Source of the DNA: an uncultured Phycisphaerae bacterium
Lineage (GTDB): Bacteria > Planctomycetota > Phycisphaerae > Sedimentisphaerales > Anaerohalosphaeraceae
Reading direction: 5' to 3'
DNA: 40,504 nt
NCBI GenBank assembly: GCA_937949545.1
Contig: CALEDR010000010.1
Coordinates: 1-40,504 of the forward strand
The first letter of the stretch is position 1; each line of letters opens with the position of its first letter. This document shows, one piece after another, positions 15,641 to 24,314 of this stretch. Below the pieces are notes generated by a model. That model had not been told where the DNA came from. It made no database searches and worked only from the letters and a program-made list of their open reading frames with translations. Both the position numbers and the translations under genes were made by a program.

Positions 15641-17185
15641 ATGACGGAAGAATCCAAGGATAATCAGCAAAACGAAAGTCAAACCGAGCAGTCCAAACCA
15701 AATGTTGTAAAAATAGAGGATATCGGCCCCTGTAAGAAAAAGGTTACCGTGGAAGTCCCCGAAGAGAAAATAAAAGCTCTTCTGGATGAAAAATATAAAG
15801 AACTTCGGCAGGATGTCATTATTCCGGGGTTTCGCAGGGGCCGGGCTCCTATCCGTTTACTCGAGAAACGGTTCGGCACCGATGTCCGCAATCAGGTGAA
15901 ACTCCAGCTGCTGGCCGAGTCCGCCGAGGCGGCTTTGAAGGACAATAAAGTGGACTACCTGGGCGATCCGGATATCAAGCACGAGGAAATCACGCTGCCG
16001 GACAGCGGGGCCCTTGTTTACAGTTTTGAAGTGGAAGTGCGGCCGGAATTTGATCTGCCCAATCTGGAAGGCATCGAAATCCGCAAGCCCAAAGTCGAAG
16101 TGACCGACGAGCGCATTCAGGAAGAAATTGAAGCCATGCGGAAACGTTCCGGGATGTGGGTGCCCAAAGAAGAGACCGTGGAAACGGGCGACCAGATTAT
16201 TGCGGATGTTGTGCTGCACGTGGAAGGCGAAGAGGGACAGGACAAACAGGACAGCATTGAAATCTTTGTCCGTGATCCCGGTTTTGTTGCCGGTGTTCCG
16301 GTCGAGGGGCTGACGGAGCTTCTCCGGGGGGCCAAACACGGCGATGAGCGTACCGTGACGGTGGAGGTACCCTCTACGTATTTCAATGAGCGCTTCCGCG
16401 GCAAAAAGGTTGACATTCGGATTGCCGTTAAAGAAGTCAAGATGCTCAAGCCCGCGGAACTGAACGAGGAATTTTTCAGCCGCTTCGGCGTCGGTACGCT
16501 TGATGAACTCAAAGGGCGGGTTCGGGATTATCTGGAAACCGCCTCGGAGCGGCAGGCCCGGGCAGCGATGGTGGACCAGGTTTATGCCTATCTGCAGAAG
16601 AACATCGATTTCGACCTGCCGGCGGATATGGCGGCTGACCAGTCTCTGGCTATCCTGCAGCGGCGCTATGTCAATCTGCTGATGCAGGGCGTTTCGAAAG
16701 AGGAAATCGAGCAGCAGATGGACCAGCTGCGGGCCAGCTCCGACCAGCAGGCCAAAGAACAGCTGAAGCTGTTTTTCATTATGAGCAGGATTGCCGACCA
16801 GTTCGGCATCGAAGTGACGGAAGAGGAAATCAACGGGCATATTGCGGCTGTGGCGGCCCAGCGAGGCCGGCGTCCGGAAAAGATGCGGGAGGAACTGGCT
16901 CGCGACGGTTCGCTGGCCCAGTTTGCTCTGCAGGTGCGCGAACAGAAGTGCATCGAAAAGATTCTCGAAAGAGCCAAAATCGTGGAGACCGAAGAGGTTC
17001 CCGCCCCTGCAGCAGAAGAGACCCACAAGCCCCGCAAGCGGGCGGCCAAGAAGGCGGAAGAAAAACACGAAGCCGCCGCTGAAAAAGAGGAAAAAGAAGC
17101 GGGGGAAAAGCCCAAGAGCCGTGAAGAAACTCAGGCCAAACGCAAACCCAAAGCCGCAAAAAAGGACCAGAAAGAGGAAAAGTAG
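15641..17185 (+). CDS. tig: Trigger factor (ribosome-associated chaperone, peptidyl-prolyl isomerase)
   Basis: A 514-aa protein. Residues about 22-135 are the ribosome-binding domain with the signature GFRRGRAPIRLLEKRFG, equivalent to the loop that docks on L23. An FKBP-like domain covers about 175-270 (VETGDQIIADVVL to RGKKVDIRIAVKEVK), and the helical chaperone arms follow (LNEEFFSRFGVGTLDELK onward). The last 60-65 residues are an unusual Lys/Glu/Ala-rich tail that extends the protein beyond the usual 430-450 aa. The TAGGAG at 15629-15634 lies 6 nt before ATG. It catches nascent chains at the ribosome exit and is followed by the two clpP genes, the common tig-clpP arrangement. The first 20 residues, before NVVKIEDIG, are an extra polar extension. 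Confidence 0.95.
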   Translation: MTEESKDNQQNESQTEQSKPNVVKIEDIGPCKKKVTVEVPEEKIKALLDEKYKELRQDVIIPGFRRGRAPIRLLEKRFGTDVRNQVKLQLLAESAEAALKDNKVDYLGDPDIKHEEITLPDSGALVYSFEVEVRPEFDLPNLEGIEIRKPKVEVTDERIQEEIEAMRKRSGMWVPKEETVETGDQIIADVVLHVEGEEGQDKQDSIEIFVRDPGFVAGVPVEGLTELLRGAKHGDERTVTVEVPSTYFNERFRGKKVDIRIAVKEVKMLKPAELNEEFFSRFGVGTLDELKGRVRDYLETASERQARAAMVDQVYAYLQKNIDFDLPADMAADQSLAILQRRYVNLLMQGVSKEEIEQQMDQLRASSDQQAKEQLKLFFIMSRIADQFGIEVTEEEINGHIAAVAAQRGRRPEKMREELARDGSLAQFALQVREQKCIEKILERAKIVETEEVPAPAAEETHKPRKRAAKKAEEKHEAAAEKEEKEAGEKPKSREETQAKRKPKAAKKDQKEEK

Positions 17186-17299
17186 GGCGGCGGATTGTCC
17201 GATATAGTCGTCATTCCGCCGGTCTTATGCGGCCGGCCGGAACGGTGTTCGTCCGATAGAAAAACAGCTGGAACCTTCAAAAACAAGAACAGGATGGAA

Positions 17300-17953
17300 A
17301 TGATGCTGTATCCGCTTAACCAGTCAGAACCCCAACGTCCCTTTGCTGTGGCCCCCCATCTTCAAGGGCCGGGTTATCAGCGCACCCGTGAAATGACGCT
17401 CGATGATCTGCTCCTGGAAAATCGAATTGTCTTTATGATCGGGGAAATTTCCTACCGGCTGGCTACTGAGGTCATTATGAAGCTGCTGTACCTGGACAAT
17501 CTGAAGCGCGGCGTGGAAATCAGCCTGTACATCAATTCTCCGGGCGGCAGCGTGGATGATACGATGGCTATCTATGATACGATGCGGTTTATCGGCTCTC
17601 CGGTGGCGACCTACTGCATCGGGCGGGCGCAGTCGGGGGCGGCGGTGATTCTGGCAGCGGGCACCAAGGGCCGGCGTTATGCCCTGCCGCACGCCAAGGT
17701 GATGCTTCATCAGCCCTGGGGCGGCGTCAGCGGTCAGGCGGCGGACATCAAAATCCAGGCCGAAGAGATTCTGAAGGCTAAAAAGATGATTAATGAAATT
17801 CTGGCTTTTCATACCGGTCAGCCCGTCGAGAAAATCGCGCAGGAAACCGAACGCGACAAGTACATGACCGCCCAGGAAGCCAAGGAATACGGCCTGATTG
17901 ATGATGTGCTTCAGGAGCATCCGGAAGAGAAAAAGCAGAAGCCGGTTCTCTGA
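17300..17953 (+). CDS. clpP: ATP-dependent Clp protease proteolytic subunit, paralogue 1
   Basis: 217 aa from ATG 17300, which has AGGA-GGA purines at 17291-17298; ATGs at 17294 and 17303 are also possible. The ClpP fold and catalytic triad are visible: Ser112 in GRAQSGAAV, His137 in [10 protein letters not shown] and Asp186 in [18 protein letters not shown]. The Ser neighbourhood (QSGAA) differs from the canonical ASMGA. ClpP forms tetradecameric chambers fed by ClpX or ClpA/ClpC. The gene follows trigger factor by 114 bp and precedes a second clpP by 28 bp. The two products may form a mixed barrel, as in other bacteria with two ClpPs. That is inference. No clpX lies in the window. Confidence 0.92.
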   Translation: MMLYPLNQSEPQRPFAVAPHLQGPGYQRTREMTLDDLLLENRIVFMIGEISYRLATEVIMKLLYLDNLKRGVEISLYINSPGGSVDDTMAIYDTMRFIGSPVATYCIGRAQSGAAVILAAGTKGRRYALPHAKVMLHQPWGGVSGQAADIKIQAEEILKAKKMINEILAFHTGQPVEKIAQETERDKYMTAQEAKEYGLIDDVLQEHPEEKKQKPVL

Positions 17954-17981
17954 AATCTTTCCACTCATCCGTGAGGAAACT

Positions 17982-18626
17982 ATGCGAGTTAATCAGAATC
18001 TTGTCCCGATTGTAATCGAGAAAACCGGCCGCGGCGAGCGGGCCTATGACATCTTTTCTCGACTTCTGAAGGATCGAATTATCTTTTTGGGCGGCCAAAT
18101 TGAGGATGAAGTCGCTAACCTGATCATTGCTCAGATGCTCTTCTTGAGCAATGAAGATAGTGAGGCAGATATCCATTTTTATATCAACTCTCCCGGCGGA
18201 GTGATTACAGCCGGTCTGGCCATTTATGATACCATGCGGTTCCTGCGGTGCCCCGTGGCAACCTATTGTGTTGGTCAGGCTGCCAGCATGGGCGCGGTGC
18301 TTTTTGCCGGTGGAACGGCCGGAAAACGATTTATTCTGCCCAACAGCCGTGTGCTGCTTCATCAGCCCCTGATTTCGGGCGAGATGACCGGAGCGGCTAC
18401 CGATATCGAAATCGAGGCCAAGGAAATCCTGCGGCTGCGAACACGGCTTTATCAGATTTTGTCTTTTCATACCGGCAAGGCCCCGGAGCAGATCGAAAAA
18501 GACTGCGACCGAAATCTTTGGCTGGAGGCCCAAGAAGCTGTGGACTATGGCCTGGCAGATAAAATCCTTCAGAAAGCCCCGGCGGCGATGCCGAAGAGTC
18601 AATCGGAGTCAGACGAAACAGAATAA
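17982..18626 (+). CDS. clpP: ATP-dependent Clp protease proteolytic subunit, paralogue 2
   Basis: 214 aa from ATG 17982, with GAGGAA at 17973-17978. This is the more canonical ClpP: Ser102 in [10 protein letters not shown], His127 in [10 protein letters not shown] and Asp176 in [20 protein letters not shown]. The N-terminal [23 protein letters not shown] is typical of housekeeping ClpP, whose axial loops contact the unfoldase. It is encoded 28 bp after clpP paralogue 1 and 19 bp before a lipoprotein gene, so is part of the same operon. The C-terminal 15 residues are a polar Ser/Glu tail. Confidence 0.94.
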   Translation: MRVNQNLVPIVIEKTGRGERAYDIFSRLLKDRIIFLGGQIEDEVANLIIAQMLFLSNEDSEADIHFYINSPGGVITAGLAIYDTMRFLRCPVATYCVGQAASMGAVLFAGGTAGKRFILPNSRVLLHQPLISGEMTGAATDIEIEAKEILRLRTRLYQILSFHTGKAPEQIEKDCDRNLWLEAQEAVDYGLADKILQKAPAAMPKSQSESDETE

Positions 18627-18645
18627 CCTGAGCAAGAGGGCTCTT

Positions 18646-19254
18646 ATGAATCCTCGGCGGGCAAGTGTGTTGGCTTGGACAGCAGCTCTTTGGATGGCTG
18701 GCTGCTCCGCCCCGCCTTCTCAAACCGCCCTCTGGCAGCAGCTTCGAGACCTTCAGGCCGCCAAGAACGACCTGGAAACCAAAGCCCAACGGCTGGAAGA
18801 AGAAAACCGTCAATTGTTCGAGCAGTGCAGCGCTCTTTCTTCCATCAATCCGGCAGTTCGTCTGTCTGCTCTCGACCGGATGATGCAGATTCGTTTGGCC
18901 AAAGGCACCGGTCTGACCGATGAGAATCGAGATGGCCAACCCGAAACCCTCCGCGTTCATCTGGAGCCGATCGACCAGGCCGGAGATGTTGTAAAGGTCC
19001 CGGGGCAGGTCCACGTTTCTCTCTGGCATTTGGATGTCTCTGCTCAAGAACATTTGCTGGGTGAGTGGACGGTGAAAGCGGAAGAACTGAAAACCAAATG
19101 GGGGCGTTCGTTGATGGGGGCCTACTATCGGCTGATGTGGAATGTCGAAGCGATTCTGCCCGAAAAGGCCGATGAACTGACTGTGAAAGTCGAATTTACG
19201 GATTATCTGACCGGCAAAGTTCTTCGGACCCAAAAACCCCTCCGCATTCGCTGA
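18646..19254 (+). CDS. Predicted lipoprotein with coiled coil and beta-sandwich-like C-terminus
   Basis: 202 aa from ATG 18646. The lipobox LWMAGC places the lipid-modified cysteine at residue 20. A coiled coil follows (about 25-65, with LRDLQAAKNDLETKAQRLEEENRQL), then a domain with the pattern VHLEPIDQAGDVVKVPGQV and VSLWHLDVSAQEHLLGEWTV, ending in VEFTDYLTGKVL. I do not recognise a named family. It is probably a periplasmic membrane-anchored protein. It follows clpP paralogue 2 by 19 bp and lies two genes before lnt, which would finish its acylation. A GAGGG (18636-18640) stands 5 nt before the start. Confidence 0.75.
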   Translation: MNPRRASVLAWTAALWMAGCSAPPSQTALWQQLRDLQAAKNDLETKAQRLEEENRQLFEQCSALSSINPAVRLSALDRMMQIRLAKGTGLTDENRDGQPETLRVHLEPIDQAGDVVKVPGQVHVSLWHLDVSAQEHLLGEWTVKAEELKTKWGRSLMGAYYRLMWNVEAILPEKADELTVKVEFTDYLTGKVLRTQKPLRIR

Positions 19255-19314
19255 GCGGGTTCTCATCTGCGGCCGGCGGGGTTCCGGCTTGAAAAACACG
19301 CCGCCGGCGGTAAG

Positions 19315-20283
19315 ATGTCCGGCATGCAAAACCTCCGAAATACCATTCTGTGCGGAGACTGTATTGAAATCCTGCGGAAGGTCCCTGAACCTTTTGCGGA
19401 TTTGATTTTTGCCGACCCGCCGTTCAATATCGGCTATCCGTATGACAAATACCGCGACCGGGTCGAAAAAAACCGGTATCTGGCCTGGACGCGCGACTGG
19501 GTGAGCGCCTGTCTGGGCGTGCTCAAGCCGACCGGCTCCTTCTATATTGCCATCGGCGACGATTATGCTGCGCATGTGCGGCTGATTGGAGAAGAACTGG
19601 GCCTGACGCTTCGCAACTGGATTATCTGGCATTATACCTTTGGTCAGCAGACCCGAAACAAATTCGCCCGCTCCCACACTCACATCTTTTACTTTGTAAA
19701 AAATCCAAAACAATTCACTTTCAACGACTGGGCTGTTCGAGTTCCTTCTGACCGTCAGTTGGTTTACAACGACAGGCGTGCCCAGTCCTGCGGCAAGCTG
19801 CCGGATGATGTATGGGATACCTATTCGCGTGTGTGCGGGACCTTTCGAGAACGGCAGGGCTGGCATCCCTGTCAGATGCCCGAACTCCTTCTGGCTCGGA
19901 TTATCTCCGCCAGCTCCAACCCCGGCGATTGTGTGCTGGACCCTTTCGTTGGTTCGGGTACGACGGCGGCCGCAGCATTTCAGCTTGGACGAGAGTATTG
20001 CGGGATTGATATTTCCGAGCAGTATGTTGAAAATACTCGAAGGCGTTTGGCTGACGTGAAAAAAAGCAGAACCTTCAGCGGTCTGTCGATGCATGAAATG
20101 CTGGAGTTGAAACGGCTCGTTTTCGAAATCAGCTGTTCTGCTGATGCCTATCGAACAAATGAAAAATTGCTGTCGCTTCTTTGCAGGCAGTTTGCGGTTC
20201 GAATGAACAACAGCAAGACATACAAGCCGGACCTGATTTTGCCGCTTCTTGCGGAGATATGTCCATGCCAGAGCCGAAAGTAA
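19315..20283 (+). CDS. DNA methyltransferase, beta-class N6-adenine (or N4-cytosine) type, without a partner nuclease
   Basis: A 322-aa protein. The catalytic motif DPPF is at residues 34-37 (IFADPPFNIGY) and precedes the AdoMet-binding motif DPFVGSGTT at 209-217 followed by EYCGIDIS. This order marks a beta-class amino-methyltransferase, and DPPF favours N6-adenine. The C-terminal ~80 residues after LADVKKSRTF are an extra helical region. No restriction endonuclease or specificity gene is adjacent, so it is an orphan enzyme, like those that regulate replication or expression. Its target sequence cannot be read here. The 3' end overlaps lnt by 19 bp, indicating translational coupling to a housekeeping operon. 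ATG 19324 is an alternative start. Confidence 0.88.
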   Translation: MSGMQNLRNTILCGDCIEILRKVPEPFADLIFADPPFNIGYPYDKYRDRVEKNRYLAWTRDWVSACLGVLKPTGSFYIAIGDDYAAHVRLIGEELGLTLRNWIIWHYTFGQQTRNKFARSHTHIFYFVKNPKQFTFNDWAVRVPSDRQLVYNDRRAQSCGKLPDDVWDTYSRVCGTFRERQGWHPCQMPELLLARIISASSNPGDCVLDPFVGSGTTAAAAFQLGREYCGIDISEQYVENTRRRLADVKKSRTFSGLSMHEMLELKRLVFEISCSADAYRTNEKLLSLLCRQFAVRMNNSKTYKPDLILPLLAEICPCQSRK

Positions 20284-21956
20284 AAACTTTTTTTGGGGCA
20301 GCGGGTTTACCGGCGCTCTCAGCGTGTTTGCTGACGATTTGTCAGGCGCCGTATGACCAGGCATGGGCGGCCTGGCTTGCCTGGGTGCCCTTTCTGCTGG
20401 CCTGCCGACCGCAGCTGTCCTTAAAGGTTCTTCTGCCTGCCGTTTACGGAATCTGGCTGGTGTATTGGTTGGTTAACCTCTGCTGGCTTGTCGGGGTGAC
20501 CTTTCCCGGCTATTTGGCTTTTTGTCTGGTGCAGGCCTGCTATGGGCCTGTTCTGGCCTTTGCCGTTCAGTTTGTCCGCCGGAAACAATGGCCGCTGACG
20601 CTTTCGGCTCCGCTGATTATGGTCGGAGCAGAGGCCTGGCAGAGCGTCCTGTTCACCGGTTTCAGCTGGTATTTTCTGGCTCACAGCCAGTACCGGAATC
20701 TGTCGATGATTCAAAGCTGCGATATTTTCGGCCAGTTGGGAATCTCGGTGCTGATTGCCGCCGTGAACGGTCTGGCGGCTGATATTTTGCTGGATGTTTT
20801 TTCTAATCAGTTTCGGAGGTTAGCCAATTTTATAAAAGCCGCAGGCGTCGGCCTGCTGCTGGGTCTGAATTGGTCATACGGCATCTATCAGCTCAATCAT
20901 GCTCAGCCGTTTTTATCGGACGGTCCGCTGGTAGGGGCTGTTCAGACCAATATTCCCTCCCATATAAAAGAACTCAGCGAAAACGGCCCGGCCATTCTTC
21001 AAACCCTCCTGGACTTGAGTGAACGCTGTTTCAGGGCTGGTGCCTGGATGGCGGCTTGGCCGGAAACAATGGTTTTGGCCTCCTTAAATCCGGACTATCT
21101 ATATTATCTTCCTCCGGAAAGTACAGCCCGTCAGTTTGACCGCCAAATCCGGCAGTTTGCGGAAGGCCGCGGCTATTTGCTGGTAGGAGCCCACGCTGTC
21201 CGCATCAGCACCTCCAGCGGTGAACCCGTTGTGGCCGACCAGTATAATACCGCTTTTCTGTATGAGCCGACCGGTCAGCAAAATCCAAGCCGGTATGATA
21301 AGATGCATCTGGTTCCGTTTGGCGAATACATTCCCTTCCGCCAAACCCTGCCGTGGCTGTATGGGATTATTCATCGGCTCAGCCCCTATGATTACGACTA
21401 TAATCTTACCCCCGGGCAAAAATACACCCGTTTTTCTATCGAGAAAGAAGGCCGACGATACAGTTTCGGTGTTCTGATTTGTTATGAAGATACCGATTCG
21501 ACCTTATGCCGGAAAATGGTTTTGGATAAGGAAGGCAAAAAAGCCGATTTTCTGGTCAATATCAGCAATGACGGCTGGTATGTTCGATACAAAGACGGCA
21601 ACGTGTTTCCGACGGTTGAACAGGCCCAGCGGATGGCAATCACGGTCTTTCGGTGTATCGAAAACCGGATTTCAATTCTTCGCAGCGTCAACACGGGTAT
21701 CAGTTGTTTGATTGACCCGATGGGCCGAATCCGGGACGATTACATCGCCGGCAGCCTTCCGAAAGAATCCGTCTTTCGCCAGGGGCCCCAGGCAGAAGGA
21801 TGGTTTGTGGACCGAATTGTGCTGGACAGTCGAATCTCGTTCTTTACCCGTTGGGGACGCCGACTGGATGGGCTTTTGGGAATTGCCTTTTTGGGGATTG
21901 TGTCGGCGGCTTTGGCGGATAAACTATTCGGGAGAAAAAAGGGGAATCCTGTATGA
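20265..21956 (+). CDS. lnt: Apolipoprotein N-acyltransferase
   Basis: 563 aa from ATG 20265, chosen because GGAG at 20253-20256 lies 8 nt upstream; ATG 20259 is too close to it. The N-terminal part has about seven membrane segments (LPALSACLLTI onward). The periplasmic nitrilase-like domain carries the Glu-Lys-Cys triad: Glu267 in WPETM, Lys346 in RYDKMHLVPFGEYIPFR and Cys406 in LICYED. A last hydrophobic segment (GLLGIAFLGIVSAALA) closes the protein. Lnt adds the third acyl chain to lipoproteins in the inner membrane. It overlaps the methyltransferase by 19 bp and the downstream HEAT lipoprotein by 4 bp (ATGA), so all three are translationally coupled. Predicted lipoproteins lie on both sides. 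Confidence 0.95.
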   Translation: MPEPKVKTFFGAAGLPALSACLLTICQAPYDQAWAAWLAWVPFLLACRPQLSLKVLLPAVYGIWLVYWLVNLCWLVGVTFPGYLAFCLVQACYGPVLAFAVQFVRRKQWPLTLSAPLIMVGAEAWQSVLFTGFSWYFLAHSQYRNLSMIQSCDIFGQLGISVLIAAVNGLAADILLDVFSNQFRRLANFIKAAGVGLLLGLNWSYGIYQLNHAQPFLSDGPLVGAVQTNIPSHIKELSENGPAILQTLLDLSERCFRAGAWMAAWPETMVLASLNPDYLYYLPPESTARQFDRQIRQFAEGRGYLLVGAHAVRISTSSGEPVVADQYNTAFLYEPTGQQNPSRYDKMHLVPFGEYIPFRQTLPWLYGIIHRLSPYDYDYNLTPGQKYTRFSIEKEGRRYSFGVLICYEDTDSTLCRKMVLDKEGKKADFLVNISNDGWYVRYKDGNVFPTVEQAQRMAITVFRCIENRISILRSVNTGISCLIDPMGRIRDDYIAGSLPKESVFRQGPQAEGWFVDRIVLDSRISFFTRWGRRLDGLLGIAFLGIVSAALADKLFGRKKGNPV

Positions 21957-22948
21957 GACGATGTGTCGAACTGGTTGGATTGTGGATGTGTGTTTTTGTG
22001 TGTGGATGCGACAGGGCGGCAGGGCCGGTGCAGGGGTCGAGAGATCAGACATCGCCGCAGGCCGTTCAGGTCCTTGTTCCGCAGGCCCTGAACATCATCA
22101 AAGAAGGGCTGGATCATCCCAATTCCTATATCCGTACGGCGGCCATTGAGATCGCCGCCCAGACACGGCAGGAGATGTTTCTGCCCCGCCTTATGCAGCT
22201 GGCCGATGACTCGAAGGTAACTGTTCGATTTGCCGCCCTTGTGGCAATGGGGGATATGCAGTGCACATCCTGCCGGCCGACCCTGCTGAAAAAACTTGAC
22301 GATGTCAATCCGAATGTGCGGATTGCCGCTGCTTACGGCCTCTCAAGGATTGGGGCCCTTGAGTACAGAGCTCGGATTCTGGAAGCCCTGAAAAATCCCA
22401 ATCCTACAGTGGCGGCCAACGCCGCTCTTCTGGTGGGGAAAATGGGGAAACGAGAGGATCTTCCGCTGCTTTGGGAACAGATGACCGCCGGCAATCCCCA
22501 TGAAAAAGTGCTTTTTCAGGCGGTCGAGTCTATGGCTCGTCTGCAGGACCCCAAGGTCTATCGGGATAAGATTTGGCCGCTGCTGATCAGCAAATATCAC
22601 GATGACCGACTTTGGGGAATCCGCTGTATGGGGGCGCTGGGGACGCCGGATGCCCGGACGGCGATTCAAACGATGCTTCAGGATGACGTGCTCGAGGTGC
22701 AGCTGGCGGCGGCGGAACAGCTGGGGGCGTTGGGAGACCGCTCCGGATTGTATGTGGTTCAGGACTATTTCAGACGCAGGCCGAATCTGGATGAGACAAC
22801 GGTGGCCAATCAGCTGGCGGTTTCCGTAATTGGGACGCTTCGGGAGCCGTCCTTGAATGGTCAGTTGTTCAAAGCGCTCTCGAGCAAATCTCCGATTGTG
22901 CGTCTGATGGCAGCCAAGTCGGTTCTTCTGCAGGAACAGAGCTTGTAA
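21953..22948 (+). CDS. HEAT-repeat lipoprotein
   Basis: A 331-aa protein sharing ATGA with the lnt stop. The N-terminus has a hydrophobic signal ending FVCGC, a plausible lipobox, with Cys at about residue 19. From about residue 45 onward it is built of HEAT/PBS-lyase-like helical repeats of about 30 residues, for example NSYIRTAAIEIAAQ, VTVRFAALVAMGDM, NVRIAAAYGLSRIGA, TVAANAALLVGKMG and LEVQLAAAEQLGALGD. Such repeats make protein-protein scaffolds. The partner is unknown. It is probably periplasmic and membrane-anchored. It is the last gene before a new promoter region. Confidence 0.8.
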   Translation: MRRCVELVGLWMCVFVCGCDRAAGPVQGSRDQTSPQAVQVLVPQALNIIKEGLDHPNSYIRTAAIEIAAQTRQEMFLPRLMQLADDSKVTVRFAALVAMGDMQCTSCRPTLLKKLDDVNPNVRIAAAYGLSRIGALEYRARILEALKNPNPTVAANAALLVGKMGKREDLPLLWEQMTAGNPHEKVLFQAVESMARLQDPKVYRDKIWPLLISKYHDDRLWGIRCMGALGTPDARTAIQTMLQDDVLEVQLAAAEQLGALGDRSGLYVVQDYFRRRPNLDETTVANQLAVSVIGTLREPSLNGQLFKALSSKSPIVRLMAAKSVLLQEQSL

Positions 22949-23104
22949 GTGGTTGTCATATAATGAGTTGTGCTTCTGTTTGTCCGGAGGGGTCTGCGGA
23001 AGTGCCTTTGGAATGTGCTGGAGGTTTCTGCCGGAAAAAGAAAAGGAGCGATCGGCGGTGCACAACTTTTGACGGAATAATATTTTAGACTCTGTAAAAT
23101 TGTC

Positions 23105-23133
23105 TTGACCTCTGAGGAATACCGACTTAAAAT
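23105..23133 (+). promoter_or_regulatory. Promoter of the mre operon
   Basis: TTGACC at 23105-23110 and TAAAAT at 23128-23133 are spaced by 17 bp, each five of six to consensus. The start would be near 23140, about 80 nt before the first gene. A second TTGACG at 23069-23074 with TAAAAT at 23095-23100 is too widely spaced (20 bp) to be convincing. Confidence 0.7.
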
Positions 23134-23221
23134 CCCGATATTTATTTGGTAATTTGTGTTTTTGGGTGCTGAAAAATGCCGCTCCGGCGGCGGTAAAATC
23201 GCTCAGGATACGGAGGTTACA

Positions 23222-24079
23222 TTGAGTCCATTAACAAAAATTTTAGTCATCTTATTATCCTTATTCGCCATCTTTCTGTGCGGGGCTATGGTGTCCTTTG
23301 TGGTCAATACCAACAATTACAAGGCCCTGTATGAACAACAGAAAAACCTGTACAGTGTCGCTCAGGCGGATGCAGCCAATCTGAACCGTCTGTACGATGA
23401 ACTGCAGAAGAAAATGAAGCTGCAGGAAGAACAGCTGCAGGAGAGAATTGCGGCGCTTCAGGCCCAGAATACCAAGCTGATCGCCGACTTGCAGAATGCA
23501 GAGCGCCAGAGTCAGGAGTATCAGGCCCGAGCCGACAGCTGGAAGGGGGTTTTGACAGGTTTTGAGCAAAGCATCCGCAGTTTGCAGGAGTCTCTCCGTC
23601 TGACGCAAAGCCAGCTGGATGAAGCCCGCGCGCAGGGCATTAAGGATGCACGGGAACTGAATCAGATTACCTCTGAACTGTATGAGAAGATTGTGCAGAT
23701 GGAAGCGCTGGAAGCTGACCGTCGTCGTCTTCTCGAGCAGAAAAAAGATCTGGAGACCAAACTGACCGGGACTTTGCCTGCCGCGACAGCCCCTGCGGCT
23801 GTGGTGACACCGGTTCCGGGACCGGCTCGTCCGGCTGCCCCGGCGGTGGTTGGGGCGGATATTCGCGGGCTGGTGACGGAAGTGCGTTCGAATATGGTTA
23901 CACTGTCGGTGGGGAGTTCGGACGGAGTTGAGAAGGATATGCGGTTTCACGTCACCCGGGGCGACCAGTTTTTGTGTGATGTGGTGATTACCCATGTAGA
24001 TATCAATCAGTCTGCCGGTGTGCTCGAACTGGTTCAGCAGACGCCGCGGGTGGGCGATACGGCGAGCACCAGACTATAA
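23222..24079 (+). CDS. Membrane-anchored coiled-coil protein of the mre operon
   Basis: The start is TTG at 23222: GGAGG at 23212-23216 lies 5 nt upstream, while earlier in-frame codons have no ribosome site. The 285-aa product has one membrane helix (ILVILLSLFAIFLCGAMVSFVV), a long coiled coil (about 40-175), a Pro/Ala linker with PAATAPAAVVTPVPG, and a C-terminal beta-rich domain of about 75 residues, with RGLVTEVRSNMVTLSVGSSDG and a closing TPRVGDTAS. The C-terminal domain resembles the beta-barrels found in MreC-like or flagellar assembly proteins, but I cannot name it. Its place directly before mreB suggests a role in cell-shape or envelope scaffolding (inference). Confidence 0.75.
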   Translation: MSPLTKILVILLSLFAIFLCGAMVSFVVNTNNYKALYEQQKNLYSVAQADAANLNRLYDELQKKMKLQEEQLQERIAALQAQNTKLIADLQNAERQSQEYQARADSWKGVLTGFEQSIRSLQESLRLTQSQLDEARAQGIKDARELNQITSELYEKIVQMEALEADRRRLLEQKKDLETKLTGTLPAATAPAAVVTPVPGPARPAAPAVVGADIRGLVTEVRSNMVTLSVGSSDGVEKDMRFHVTRGDQFLCDVVITHVDINQSAGVLELVQQTPRVGDTASTRL

Positions 24080-24092
24080 GAACGGATTGACT

Positions 24093-24251
24093 ATGGCCAA
24101 ACAGAATACAACTGCCGCAAACGATGTCTATACCGGAATCCTGGCTTTAGCGTGGCTGACGGTTTTTGCGACAGCGGTGTACGTATCGCTGACGTGCTGG
24201 TTCTATTACGGCAGCCAGATGTGGTCGTTTGCGGTCCAGGTGGTGCGATAG
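24093..24251 (+). CDS. Small membrane protein (52 aa)
   Basis: ATG 24093 lies 13 bp after the coiled-coil gene. After a polar start (MAKQNTTAANDVY) there is one hydrophobic segment, TGILALAWLTVFATAVYVSL, with an aromatic-rich tail (CWFYYGSQMW). No family is recognised. The short spacing on both sides and the membrane character make it a likely real member of the mre operon, possibly a partner of the coiled-coil membrane protein. The ribosome site is weak (ACGGA). Confidence 0.6.
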   Translation: MAKQNTTAANDVYTGILALAWLTVFATAVYVSLTCWFYYGSQMWSFAVQVVR

Positions 24252-24314
24252 CCCGCAGGATGCGCAGGTCCGCCGGCGGCGAGATGACGAATATCGGATT
24301 TGAAGGGAGTCATC

